A stretch of 19,904 nucleotides of DNA from UBA6115 sp050952935 (GCA_050952935.1 JBMNLS010000004.1:1-19904), one strand, 5' to 3'. Positions 1 through 8,388 are shown, counted from the stretch's first letter. A program made the numbers and translations. The notes: generated by a model from the letters alone, not told the origin.

Positions 1-12
1 CCCAACGAAATG

Positions 13-43
13 AAACCCGTCATGGGTACGGGTTTATTGTAAG
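13..43 (+). terminator. Possible intrinsic terminator of an upstream gene
   Basis: A perfect 8-bp stem (AAACCCGT at 13-20, ACGGGTTT at 28-35) closes a 7-base loop and is followed by the T-containing stretch ATTGT. The tract after the stem is poor in T, so termination may be weak. The upstream gene lies outside the window. The position, about 80 bases before the rnj ribosome binding site, suits an intergenic terminator or a leader hairpin. Confidence 0.4.
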
Positions 44-119
44 ACATTTTTTGAAGCCATCGCTCATCTTCTGTGCGCACAAGGCGCGCAGGGCTTGGGC
101 AGTGATTGAGGAGGTATAA

Positions 120-1783
120 GTGGCAGAACAATCCAAACTAAAGATTATTCCCCTTGGCGGCATTGATGAGATCGGCAAGAACATCACCGTCTTCCAGTAC
201 GAGGACGACATCATCGTCATGGACTGCGGATCCAGCTTCCCAAGGAAGACATGCTGGGCATTGACCTAGTGATCCCCGACATCAGCTACCTGATCGCCAA
301 CCGTGACAAGGTGCGCGGCTATGTGTTCACCCACGGGCACGAGGACCATATCGGCGCCACTCCCTATGTGCAGGATAAGGTGCCGGCCCCCATGTACGGG
401 TCAAAGCTCACCCTGGCGCTGATTGAAAACAAGCTGCGCGAGCACCGCGTCACCCGTTATCAGATGACCCCTGTGGAGCCCAGGCAGACGGTGCAGCTGG
501 GCAAGTTTTCCGTGCAGTTTTTGAAGGTGAATCACTCCATCGCCGGGGCCTATGCCCTGGCCATCACCTGCCCTGCCGGCACCGTGGTAGCCACCGGGGA
601 CTTTAAAATTGATTTCACCCCCATTGACGGCCAGGTGACCGACCTGGCGGCCCTTGCCGCCATTGGCGAAAAAGGCGCCCTGGCGCTGATGGCGGACAGC
701 ACCAATGTGGAGCACGCCGGCTACACCATGAGCGAGCGCAAGGTGGCTGAAACCTTCAACCAGCAGATCGCCAGCGCCCGGGGCCGGGTGATCATCGCCA
801 TGTTTGCCAGCAACATCCACCGGGTGCAGCAGGTGGTGGACTGCGCGGTCAGCTTTGGCCGCAAGATCTGCTTCATTGGCCGCAGCATGATCAATGTGTC
901 CACCCTGGCCATGGAGATAGGCTATCTGGTGATCCCCCGTGAAAACCTGATTGAGATGGATGATCTGGACCGCTATCCGGATGAGCAGATTCTGGTGTTG
1001 ACTACCGGCTCCCAGGGGGAACCCATGAGCGGGCTTACGCGCATGGCCTTTGCGGAGCATCGGAAGATGCAGATCAAGCAGTCTGACAAGGTGATTATCT
1101 CCGCCACCCCCATCCCCGGCAACGAGGTTTTCGTGTCCCGGGTGATCAACCAGTTATACCGCTGCGGGGCAGAGGTGATTTATGAAGCCCTGGCTGAGGT
1201 GCATGTGTCTGGCCACGCCCGTCAGGAAGAGCTGAAGATGATGCAGGCCCTGGTGAAGCCCAAGTATTTTATCCCCGTTCACGGGGAATACCGCATGCTT
1301 TGGCAGCACGCCGAATTGGCGGAGTCCATGGGCACGCCCAGGGAAAACATCATCCTGCCCGAAACCGGCCAGGTGATCGAAATGAACCAGGACAGCCTGG
1401 CGATTTCCGGCGTTGTGCCTACAGGCACGGTGCTTATTGACGGCCTTGGTATAGGCGATGTGGGTAATGTGGTGCTAAGAGACCGCAAGCACCTGAGCCA
1501 GGAAGGCCTGCTGATCGTGGCCATGGCCTTTGACCGCACGAACGGCGTGCTGGTGTCCGGGCCCGATATCATTTCCCGCGGTTTTGTGTATGTCAGGGAG
1601 AATGAGGATCTCATTGAGGGCGCCCGGGAGGTGGTCAGGCAGATCATTGATTCTTACGAGTATATCGATGGCAGTGACTGGCCCACCATTAAAAACCGCA
1701 TCAAGGATGACCTCAGGCGCTACCTGAATGACAAGATCAAACGCAATCCCATGATCCTGCCGGTGATTGTGGACCTGGGATAA
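120..1783 (+). CDS. rnj: Ribonuclease J, frameshifted near base 240
   Basis: Metallo-beta-lactamase/beta-CASP ribonuclease with endo- and 5'-3' exonuclease activity in mRNA decay and rRNA maturation. The start is GTG at 120, five bases after GAGGAGG (108-114). The first 40 or so codons encode the family N-terminus (KIIPLGGIDEIGKN, then IVMDCG), but this frame runs into a stop near 267. The other frame takes over before ATG 251 (MLGIDLVIPDISYL). One missing base in TTCCC at 237-241, where TTC CCC AAG GAA GAC is expected, accounts for this. With the base restored the protein is about 554 aa, essentially the length of B. subtilis RNase J1 (555 aa). The zinc motif HGHEDH falls at residues 72-77, matching J1 H74-H79. 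The beta-CASP and C-terminal parts are intact to the TAA. It is first in a plus-strand run with the ylbF-family gene. It could be the J1 or J2 paralogue. Sequencing error is more likely than loss of the gene. Confidence 0.93.
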
Positions 1784-1795
1784 CAGGGGAACGCT

Positions 1796-2143
1796 ATGAA
1801 CTACGAGGCTGTGCATGCCCTGGAAAGGGCGCTGCGGGATTCGGAAGAGGTGCGGGAATATAAGCGCCTGAAAGCCCTGGTGGATGAGAACGAGACCACC
1901 CGGGCGCTGGTGAAGGAGCATAAGCGCCTGCAGATTCTGGTGCAGATGTCAGCCATGTCAGGCCAGGCGGCGCCCGATGGAGAGATGCAGCGCTTTCAGC
2001 AGATATCCTCCCTCCTTTACGCCGGTACCGACACCTCCGCCTATCTGCTGGCGGAAATGCGCCTGCAGCAGGTGATAGCCGATATTTACAACGCCATCAA
2101 CCAGGCCTCCGGCCTTTCCCTGGAGCTGCCGGGGCTGGGCTGA
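1796..2143 (+). CDS. YlbF/YmcA-family protein (Com_YlbF, DUF964)
   Basis: A small soluble helical protein of 115 aa. The N-terminal half (MNYEAVHALERALRDSEEVR, then EYKRLK and VKEHKRLQ) and the region ending in QVIADIYNAINQASGL match the YlbF/YmcA family in length and heptad-like pattern. In B. subtilis, YlbF (RicF) and YmcA (RicA) form a complex with YaaT (RicT) that directs RNase Y processing and affects competence, biofilm and sporulation. AGGGGAACGCT precedes the ATG. The gene starts 12 bases after the rnj stop and lies 16 bases before mltG, so it is probably co-transcribed. The link to RNase J fits an RNA-decay role, but whether this is the RicF or RicA counterpart cannot be told from the sequence. 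Confidence 0.8.
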   Translation: MNYEAVHALERALRDSEEVREYKRLKALVDENETTRALVKEHKRLQILVQMSAMSGQAAPDGEMQRFQQISSLLYAGTDTSAYLLAEMRLQQVIADIYNAINQASGLSLELPGLG

Positions 2144-2159
2144 CGGTGCGGAAAGCGAT

Positions 2160-3338
2160 ATGAACCGCCACGAGGAATACACCCCCGAAAGGCTGCTGGA
2201 AGAGCGGCGGTACGGTCTTTTCTGGTACAGCTGGCTGTGGCATTTGCTGCGGCCGGTGATGATATTCGCCTGCTCCGTGTTGCTTTTGGTGGGGGTTATT
2301 TCCTTCGCCTGGGGCAAGGTGTCAGGCGTTTTTGTAGACCCGGTGGACAGCCGGGACAACGCCCCCATCACCTTTGAAATAAAAAGCGGCGACAGCCTTA
2401 ACCGGGTGGCCAACAACCTCCAGGGCATGAACCTGGTGCGCAACCGCACGGTGTTTAAATACTATGCTGATTTCATGGGCTTTGGCCAGAAGATTCAGGC
2501 GGGCAGCTACACGCTGAACCGGAGCATGACCATCTCCCAGATCGCTGATCAGCTGACCCGGGGGGATGGCAAGCCCATTGTGCGCAACATCACGGTGATT
2601 CCCGGCTGGACGGTGGAGGGCATCGCCGATTATCTATTTAAAGACGCTCCGGAGGATAAGGCGGCCTTTCTTGAGATGTGCCGCAGCGGCCAGCAGTTTG
2701 CCGATTATTATTATATCAATGATGTATTGGTCACCGGCACCGCCCCCCAGCGCAAGTATGTTTTGGAGGGCTACCTGGCTGCTGACACCTATGAGGTTTA
2801 TACCGATGCCAAGCCTGAGGACATCATTAAAAAACTGCTGTCCCAGACCGGCGCGGTGTTTAAGGAGGGCTACCAGGCCCGCGCCCAGGAATTAAGCATG
2901 ACCATGGATCAGGTGCTGACGTTAGCCTCCATCATCGAAAAAGAAGCCAAGACGGCGGATTTTGCCAGAGTTTCCGGCATTTTCCACAACCGGCTGAAGA
3001 AAAACATGCGGCTGGGCAGCGATGTGACCATCAAATACGTCACCGGCACCACCCGCATGGCGCTGGGCAAGAGCGATCTGAGCATCGATTCCCCCTACAA
3101 CACCTATCAGCGCCAGGGGTTGCCCATTGGCCCCATCTGTGCCCCGTCCCCTGGGGCGGTGCAGGCGGCGCTGTACCCGGATGAGGCCTTCATGGCCGAG
3201 GGATATCTCTACTTCTGCTCCAAAGACCCGGACACGGGGGAGCTCTATTTCTCCAAAACCCTGGAGGAACACGAGCAGGCTGTGCGGGTCTATGCCCCCC
3301 TGTGGGAGGCATATGACAAGCGCACCAACGCCCAATGA
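2160..3338 (+). CDS. mltG: Endolytic murein transglycosylase MltG (YceG-like)
   Basis: Inner-membrane lytic transglycosylase that cleaves nascent peptidoglycan strands and is thought to set glycan length. The 392-aa protein has a short cytoplasmic N-terminus, one membrane segment at about residues 24-45 (rich in V, L, I and F), a LysM-like region (ITFEIKSGDSLNRVANNL) and the YceG catalytic domain. Glu260 in LASIIEKEA corresponds to the catalytic E218 of E. coli MltG. Further family signatures are IFHNRL, SPYNTYQRQGLPIGPI and YLYF. GGAAAG lies five bases before the ATG. The stop overlaps the next start (ATGA at 3335-3338), which points to translational coupling with the nfo-like gene. Confidence 0.93.
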   Translation: MNRHEEYTPERLLEERRYGLFWYSWLWHLLRPVMIFACSVLLLVGVISFAWGKVSGVFVDPVDSRDNAPITFEIKSGDSLNRVANNLQGMNLVRNRTVFKYYADFMGFGQKIQAGSYTLNRSMTISQIADQLTRGDGKPIVRNITVIPGWTVEGIADYLFKDAPEDKAAFLEMCRSGQQFADYYYINDVLVTGTAPQRKYVLEGYLAADTYEVYTDAKPEDIIKKLLSQTGAVFKEGYQARAQELSMTMDQVLTLASIIEKEAKTADFARVSGIFHNRLKKNMRLGSDVTIKYVTGTTRMALGKSDLSIDSPYNTYQRQGLPIGPICAPSPGAVQAALYPDEAFMAEGYLYFCSKDPDTGELYFSKTLEEHEQAVRVYAPLWEAYDKRTNAQ

Positions 3339-4201
3339 CGACCAAAAATCAGTTGATATTCGGCCCTGGCGGCAATTCAGACTCCTTCTATGCCCAGGGG
3401 TATAAGCGCACGGTGGATACCTTTGCCTGGCAGCGGGAGCGCTTTGGCCTTCAGGCCTTTGAGTATTCCTTTGGCCGGGGCATCCGCCTGTCTGAAGCCT
3501 CCGCCCGGGAAATCGGCCAGGCGGCCCTGGAGGCTGGGGTCAGCCTAAGCGTTCATGCACCCTATTACATCAATCTGGCCAGCCCGCTTAAAGAAAATCA
3601 GGAAAAAAGCCTGGCATACATCCGTGACAGCGCCCGGATGCTTCATCTTATGGGTGGCGTTCGCCTGGTGGTGCACCCGGGCTCCCCCCAACGGCAAAAG
3701 CGGGAGGAGGCGATGAAGCGCTGCGAGGATGCCCTGATGGCAGCCAGGGAAGCCCTGGTGGCGGACGGCCTGGGGGAGATCATCCTTTGCCCGGAAACCA
3801 TGGGCCGCCCCAGCCAGATGGGCAGCCTGGAGGAGGTTCTCAGCCTCGTGCTGCTGGATGATTCCTTTTTGCCCTGCATCGACTTTGCTCACCTCCACGC
3901 CGTCACGGGCGGGGGGATGAGATCCTGTACTGATTTTGAGGCGGTGCTTGACCGGATCGAGGAAAGGCTGGGGCTGTGGCGGGCCCGGCGGATGCATGTG
4001 CATTTTTCCAAAATCGAATATGGCCCCAAAGGGGAATTGCGCCACCGCACCTTTGCCGAGGCGGACTATGGTCCGGATTTTGCCCATTTGGCAGGTCTTT
4101 TAGTGAGCCGCGCATACGCCGCCACCATCATCTGCGAAAGCCGCGGCACCATGGCGGAGGACGCGGCGGAGATGCAGCGTTTGGTGGTGGCGGTAGGATG
4201 A
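3335..4201 (+). CDS. nfo: Endonuclease IV-like AP endonuclease (Xylose isomerase-like TIM barrel)
   Basis: Likely a metal-dependent AP endonuclease for base-excision repair; 288 aa is normal for the family. Expected metal ligands can be placed: His74 (SVHAPYY), His114 (VVHPGS), Glu154 (CPETMG), Asp183 and His186 (CIDFAHLHA), His223 (HVHFSK), His237 (LRHRTF) and Glu268 (ICES). The segment that in E. coli Nfo contains Asp229-X-His231 reads ELRHRTF, so the Asp ligand is not obvious. That may mark a divergent clostridial subfamily. No clear ribosome binding site precedes the ATG, and the ATGA overlap with mltG suggests coupled translation. The fold and superfamily are secure. The exact substrate is inferred, and another sugar- or DNA-directed TIM-barrel enzyme is possible. 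Confidence 0.8.
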   Translation: MTTKNQLIFGPGGNSDSFYAQGYKRTVDTFAWQRERFGLQAFEYSFGRGIRLSEASAREIGQAALEAGVSLSVHAPYYINLASPLKENQEKSLAYIRDSARMLHLMGGVRLVVHPGSPQRQKREEAMKRCEDALMAAREALVADGLGEIILCPETMGRPSQMGSLEEVLSLVLLDDSFLPCIDFAHLHAVTGGGMRSCTDFEAVLDRIEERLGLWRARRMHVHFSKIEYGPKGELRHRTFAEADYGPDFAHLAGLLVSRAYAATIICESRGTMAEDAAEMQRLVVAVG

Positions 4202-4204
4202 ACC

Positions 4205-4342
4205 TTGATTTTCTGCCAATCAAAGGCATATAAAAATCCCTGAGAGTGAAATGTTCCCAGAGTTTATTGCTGCAGGGGTACCACCCATGTCTTTGGGTGG
4301 GAAGATAACATGCGGAAATTCAAAAGAACGGCAGAAAATCAA
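4205..4342. repeat. Intergenic 13-bp inverted repeat with nested hairpin between convergent genes
   Basis: TTGATTTTCTGCC at 4205-4217 is repeated perfectly and inverted as GGCAGAAAATCAA at 4330-4342. The left arm starts three bases after the nfo stop, and the right arm contains the stop codon of the opposing phosphohexomutase gene. Inside lies a second perfect hairpin, CCACCCA (4281-4287) with TGGGTGG (4294-4300) around a six-base loop. CCCTG (4238-4242) and CAGGG (4273-4277) could also pair. There is no T-run typical of an intrinsic terminator and no visible target-site duplication. It may be a bidirectional 3'-end structure, a small MITE-like element or a structured RNA. Confidence 0.6.
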
Positions 4343-5781
4343 AGCGGGGAATGCTCAAGAAGCGCCTGGACATGCGCCCTGAAGGTATGATTATATGATT
4401 CCGCCTGGGCTTTTTCCGGGGCTTCGGCGTAGAAGCGCAGCAGGGGCTCGGTGCCGGAGAAACGGCAGATGACAAAGCTGCCGTTGGTGAAATAGACTTT
4501 GCAGCCGTCCATGTTAGACACGCGTTGGATGGGCTGGGTGAAGGCGGGCACAGCGCAGGCGTCTATCAGGCGCTGCTGAAGGGTATCTCTGTCCTGGGGG
4601 CTTAGGATAAGGTTGTCCTCGACCGTATGGTGTTGCCCCAGCTTTTGATAGAGCTCCTCCAGGATGTCAGAGGGGCTTTTCCTTAGCGCACACAGAGCCT
4701 CCACCAAAAGGGCCGCGGCATAGACGGAATCCTTGCCGCGGATGTGGCCGCGGACGGTGAGCCCGCCGGAGGATTCGCCGCCCAGGACGGCATCGGTCTC
4801 CTCAATTTTGCGGGAGATGTGCTTGAAGCCCACCGGCACCTCGTGGCACTGTTCGCCAAAGGAAGCGGCCAGTTTATCCAGCATGTGGGTGGTGGAGATG
4901 TTGCGCACCACCGGTCCCTTCCAGCCCCGGTGCTGGTGGAGGTAATAGTAGAGGATCACCAGGATCTCATCCGCGGTGATGTAGCGGCCGTTTTTGTCGA
5001 TGATGCCCAGGCGGTCGCCATCGCCATCAAAGGCGATGCCCAAATCATAGCCCTGGAAGGGCACTTTTTGGCACAGCTCCCTGAGGCTGGCCTCGCTGGG
5101 GGCTGGGGTGTGGCCGCCAAAGAAGGCATCCCGCTCAAAATTGATGAGGTCCACGGTGCAGCGGGCGGTGTAGAGCAGCACCATCAGGGGATAGGCGCCG
5201 GAGCCATGCATGGGGTCAAACAGGATGCGGGGGCCGCGCTCGCGGATGATGTCCATGCGGATGCGGGACTGGATGCTGTCAATAAAATCATTGAAAGGAT
5301 TTTTGAGATAGACGATGAGCCCTTGGCTTTTGGCCTGATCAAAGGGCAGGGAGCGGGGGCTGTGGCCTGATGAGGACAGCTGAGCGATGCGGGATTCCAA
5401 GCCATCTGTGACATCCTCCGGGGCGTCCCGACCACCCTCCACAATCAGCTTGATGCCGTTGTAGGTGGAGGGGTTGTGGCTGGCGGTGATTTGCAGGCCA
5501 TAGTGCAGCGCTTTTTCCTGCACGGTGTGCATCACCAGGGGGGTAGGGGCGGTGCGCTTCATAAACCAGACGGAAAGCCCGTTGCCGCACAGGGTTTCCG
5601 CCGCCCAGCGGGCAGCGTCAAAGGAGAGGAAACGCCGGTCAAAGCCGATCATGACCGGCTTATCCGCCTTATCCTCCTGAATGATCATGTCGCTTAGGGC
5701 CTGGGCCACCAGGCAGACATTGTCATAAGTGAATTCCTTGCCGATGATTCCCCGCCAGCCGCCGGTGCCAAATCTGATCAT
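4339..5781 (-). CDS. Phosphoglucomutase/phosphomannomutase (alpha-D-phosphohexomutase)
   Basis: Converts hexose 1-phosphate and 6-phosphate through a phosphoserine enzyme, supplying sugar phosphates for glycogen, cell wall or sugar nucleotides. The 480-aa protein shows all four family loops: the substrate N-terminus FGTGGWRG (residues 4-11), the active-site Ser101 in TASHNPS, the Mg2+ loop DGDGDR (252-257) and the sugar-binding GGESSGG. The C-terminal phosphate-binding loop is FSGTEPLLR. The ATG at 5781 follows AGGGGAG eight bases upstream. It is monocistronic on the minus strand, convergent with nfo and divergent from aroE. The sequence does not distinguish glucose from mannose preference, so no gene symbol is given. 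A -10-like TATACT lies upstream at 5811-5816 on this strand, but no good -35 was seen. Confidence 0.9.
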   Translation of the reverse strand: MIRFGTGGWRGIIGKEFTYDNVCLVAQALSDMIIQEDKADKPVMIGFDRRFLSFDAARWAAETLCGNGLSVWFMKRTAPTPLVMHTVQEKALHYGLQITASHNPSTYNGIKLIVEGGRDAPEDVTDGLESRIAQLSSSGHSPRSLPFDQAKSQGLIVYLKNPFNDFIDSIQSRIRMDIIRERGPRILFDPMHGSGAYPLMVLLYTARCTVDLINFERDAFFGGHTPAPSEASLRELCQKVPFQGYDLGIAFDGDGDRLGIIDKNGRYITADEILVILYYYLHQHRGWKGPVVRNISTTHMLDKLAASFGEQCHEVPVGFKHISRKIEETDAVLGGESSGGLTVRGHIRGKDSVYAAALLVEALCALRKSPSDILEELYQKLGQHHTVEDNLILSPQDRDTLQQRLIDACAVPAFTQPIQRVSNMDGCKVYFTNGSFVICRFSGTEPLLRFYAEAPEKAQAESYNHTFRAHVQALLEHSPL

Positions 5782-5860
5782 GACGCTCCCCTTTTTGATT
5801 TGCTTTTGTCAGTATAGCATAGGGGCCAAAAAGCCGCGAATTTTCCGGGTTGTTTATATC

Positions 5861-5889
5861 TTGTATTTGTCGGGTGTTTGTCATATGAT
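5861..5889 (+). promoter_or_regulatory. Candidate sigma-A promoter for aroE-hutH
   Basis: TTGTAT (5861-5866) and TATGAT (5884-5889) are separated by exactly 17 bases. The -10 matches consensus at five of six positions, the -35 at only three. It lies about 42 bases before the aroE ATG in the gap between divergent genes. Confidence 0.45.
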
Positions 5890-5930
5890 AGGAATATGCA
5901 AGGCTGAATACGAAGGCAAAGGAGGCAGAC

Positions 5931-6788
5931 ATGTCAAAGAACTATCGTTCGGAGCTGGTGGGCGTTTTTGGCGACCCGGTGGACGAAAACCCCACCGGCG
6001 TTATGGAGGAGGCGGCCTTTGAAGCCAAGGGGCTTGATTACCGCTATCTCACCATCCGGGTGAGGCGGGAAGATTTGCCCGCCGCCATTCAAGCGGTGCG
6101 CGCCTTTGGGATGCGGGGTATCAACCTGACCATTCCGCATAAAATCGCCGTGATCCCGCTGCTGGATGAATTGAGCCAGGCGGCAGAGATCATCGGCGCT
6201 GTGAACACCGTGATCAATGAAAACGGGAGACTCATCGGCGAAAACACCGATGGCAAGGGGATGCTGGTGTCCTTTGCGGAAAATGGCTGCCAGGTAAAAG
6301 ACAAGCATCTGGTGATCCTGGGGGCGGGCGGCGCTGCCCGGGCCATCGCGGTGGAAGCGGCGCTGGCAGGAGCCCGGAAAATCACCGTGATCAACCGCAC
6401 AGCGGAAAAAGGACGGGAGCTGGCGGAGACGATCACCCGCCGCACCGGGGTGGAAGCCCAGGCATTGCCCTGGACGCTTGGCATGCCCGTGCCCGGGGAC
6501 ACGGATATTTTGGTGAACGGCACTTCCATTGGTCTTTATCCGGATGTAGGCAGCCGGCCTGATATTGACTACAACAGCATTACGCCCCGGATGGTGGTGA
6601 GCGATGTGGTGTTTAACGACCCCAACACCCGGTTTTTGCAGGCTGCCGCTGCCCAGGGCGCACAAACCATCAACGGCCTGGGCATGCTGGCCCAGCAGGG
6701 AGCGGTCAACTTCAAGCTGTGGACCGGGGTGGAAGCCCCCCTTCAAATCATGGAAGATACCTTGAAAGCGGAGTTTGGCCTGGATTGA
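5931..6788 (+). CDS. aroE: Shikimate dehydrogenase-like protein (AroE family)
   Basis: Predicted NADP-dependent interconversion of 3-dehydroshikimate and shikimate. The 285-aa protein retains Lys71 in NLTIPHK, Asn92 in GAVNT and Asp107 in ENTDGKG, which are catalytic or substrate residues in the family. It also has the Rossmann loop GAGGAA (131-136), the NADP-type signature NRT (155-157) and the C-terminal GMLAQQG. The N-terminal SxS shikimate-carboxylate motif (usually HSxSP) is replaced by DENPTG (18-23). GGAGG sits five bases before the ATG. hutH follows with a 55-base gap, so the two are likely co-transcribed. The altered binding motif and the hut neighbour make a catabolic or quinate-like paralogue possible. 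The family call is firm; the exact substrate is not. Confidence 0.85.
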   Translation: MSKNYRSELVGVFGDPVDENPTGVMEEAAFEAKGLDYRYLTIRVRREDLPAAIQAVRAFGMRGINLTIPHKIAVIPLLDELSQAAEIIGAVNTVINENGRLIGENTDGKGMLVSFAENGCQVKDKHLVILGAGGAARAIAVEAALAGARKITVINRTAEKGRELAETITRRTGVEAQALPWTLGMPVPGDTDILVNGTSIGLYPDVGSRPDIDYNSITPRMVVSDVVFNDPNTRFLQAAAAQGAQTINGLGMLAQQGAVNFKLWTGVEAPLQIMEDTLKAEFGLD

Positions 6789-6843
6789 CAGGCGGAAAGC
6801 AATCGGCGAAGCACGGCCCGGGAACGGGCCGCGGGGAGGACAT

Positions 6844-8388
6844 GTGTTTCATTCACAGAAGATTGACCGGGTGGTGCTGGACGGCAAATCCCTGACGCTG
6901 GCGGGCCTGGTGGCCGTGGCGCGGCATGGGGCAAGGGTGGAGATCGCGCCGGAGGCGATGAGCCAGATGGCCCGGGCCCGGGCTCAGGTGGAGGCCATTC
7001 TTGGAAAAGGAAAGCCGGTGTATGGCATCAACACCGGCTTTGGCGCGTTCAGCCAGGTGCCCATTTCCGCGGGGCAGGTGGATAAACTGCAAACCAACCT
7101 GATCATCAGCCATGCGGTGGGCTGCGGAAACCCGCTGCCTGAGGACAGCGTGCGGGGCATGCTGCTGCTGCGGGCCAACGCGCTGTGCCAGGGGCACTCG
7201 GGCATCCGGCCCCAGGCGGTACAGCTGTTGGTGGACATGCTGAATGTCGGCGTGCACCCGGTGGTGCCGGAGCAGGGCTCCCTGGGGGCGTCGGGGGATT
7301 TGGCGCCGCTGGCTCACATGGCCCTGGTGGTGATGGGAAGGGGAGAAGCGGTATATCAGGGCAGAAAAATGACGGGCGCTGAGGCGCTGGCAGCTGCGGG
7401 GCTTGCGCCAGCGCAGCTAAAAGCCAAGGAGGGGCTGGCGCTTATCAACGGCACTCAGATGATGGGGGCGGTGGGCGGCCTGGCCCTGGCTGATGCCATG
7501 CGCGCTGCCTGGCTGGCCGACATCACCGCCAGCCTCACCCTGGAGGCGCTGCAGGGCTTGGCAGCGGCCTTTGACCCGCGCGTCCATGCTGTCAGGCCCC
7601 ATTGGGGGCAGGCGCTGGTGGCCAATAATATCAGGCTGCTGTGTGAAGGCGGCCAGATGATGGACGCGGCGGAACCCTCACGGGTGCAGGATGCCTATAC
7701 CCTGCGCTGCATCCCTCAGGTGCATGGGGCGGTGCGGGACGCGATTCTCCATGTGCAAAGCGTGTTTGAAACGGAGTTTAACGCCGTAACCGACAATCCG
7801 TTGCTGTTTCCGGAGGAGGGGGATGTGCTTTCCGGCGGCAATTTCCACGGCGAGCCCCTGGCGCTGGCGCTGGATTATCTGGGCATCGCTACGGCGGAAT
7901 TGGCCAATATCTCTGAACGACGGCTGGAGCGCATGGTGAACCCCCAGCTCAATGGCGGGCTCCTCGCCTTTCTGGTGGAGGACGGCGGGGTTAATTCCGG
8001 CATGATGATCATCCAATACGCGGCGGCAGCCTTGGTGAGCGAAAACAAGGTGCTGGCCCATCCGGCAAGTGTGGACTCCATCCCTTCCTCCGCCAACCAG
8101 GAGGATCATGTGTCCATGGGCGCCCATGCCGCCAGAAAAGCGCGGCGCATTGCGGACAATACCTTGTCTGCCCTGGTCTATGAGCTGCTGGCTGCGGCAC
8201 AGGCCGTGCAGCTGCGGGGTGGTCGGCCCTCGCCTGTGCATCAGGAGCTGATCAAACTGATCCGCGCCCGCGTGCCCTTCCTGACCCAGGACAGGGAACT
8301 GAGGCAGGACATTGCGGCCATGAACGCCCTGGTGCGGGAAAACGCGGTGATTGATCTGGTGACGGGGATGGCGCCGGGATTTTGTTAA
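6844..8388 (+). CDS. hutH: Histidine ammonia-lyase
   Basis: Deaminates L-histidine to trans-urocanate, the first step of histidine degradation. The start taken is GTG 6844, four bases after GGGGAGG (6833-6839). It gives 514 aa beginning VFHSQKIDRVVLDG, a normal length. The in-frame ATG at 6775 would add a non-conserved extension overlapping aroE. The self-forming MIO cofactor triad is Ala149-Ser150-Gly151 in GSLGASGDLAPLAH. Other signatures are Tyr60 in YGINTGFG, His in IISHAVG, and ANQEDHVSMG near the C-terminus. The last two favour histidine over phenylalanine or tyrosine as substrate. It lies downstream of aroE and 28 bases from the end of a convergent hydrolase gene. The rest of the hut pathway is more than 7 kb away on the other strand. 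Confidence 0.95.
   Translation: MFHSQKIDRVVLDGKSLTLAGLVAVARHGARVEIAPEAMSQMARARAQVEAILGKGKPVYGINTGFGAFSQVPISAGQVDKLQTNLIISHAVGCGNPLPEDSVRGMLLLRANALCQGHSGIRPQAVQLLVDMLNVGVHPVVPEQGSLGASGDLAPLAHMALVVMGRGEAVYQGRKMTGAEALAAAGLAPAQLKAKEGLALINGTQMMGAVGGLALADAMRAAWLADITASLTLEALQGLAAAFDPRVHAVRPHWGQALVANNIRLLCEGGQMMDAAEPSRVQDAYTLRCIPQVHGAVRDAILHVQSVFETEFNAVTDNPLLFPEEGDVLSGGNFHGEPLALALDYLGIATAELANISERRLERMVNPQLNGGLLAFLVEDGGVNSGMMIIQYAAAALVSENKVLAHPASVDSIPSSANQEDHVSMGAHAARKARRIADNTLSALVYELLAAAQAVQLRGGRPSPVHQELIKLIRARVPFLTQDRELRQDIAAMNALVRENAVIDLVTGMAPGFC

Noticed and set aside
401..1060. Long minus-strand open frame (219 aa) across rnj
   Set aside because: It lies antisense to conserved RNase J coding sequence, has low-complexity His/Gly/Leu composition and no ribosome binding site; a shadow of G+C-rich codons.
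4238..4300. TPP riboswitch suggested by CCCTGAGA
   Set aside because: Other conserved TPP blocks are absent and the site lies downstream of a stop codon between convergent genes.
6775..6843. ATG 6775 as the hutH start
   Set aside because: The added 23 residues are not conserved, overlap aroE and lack a ribosome binding site; GTG 6844 follows GGGGAGG and gives normal length.
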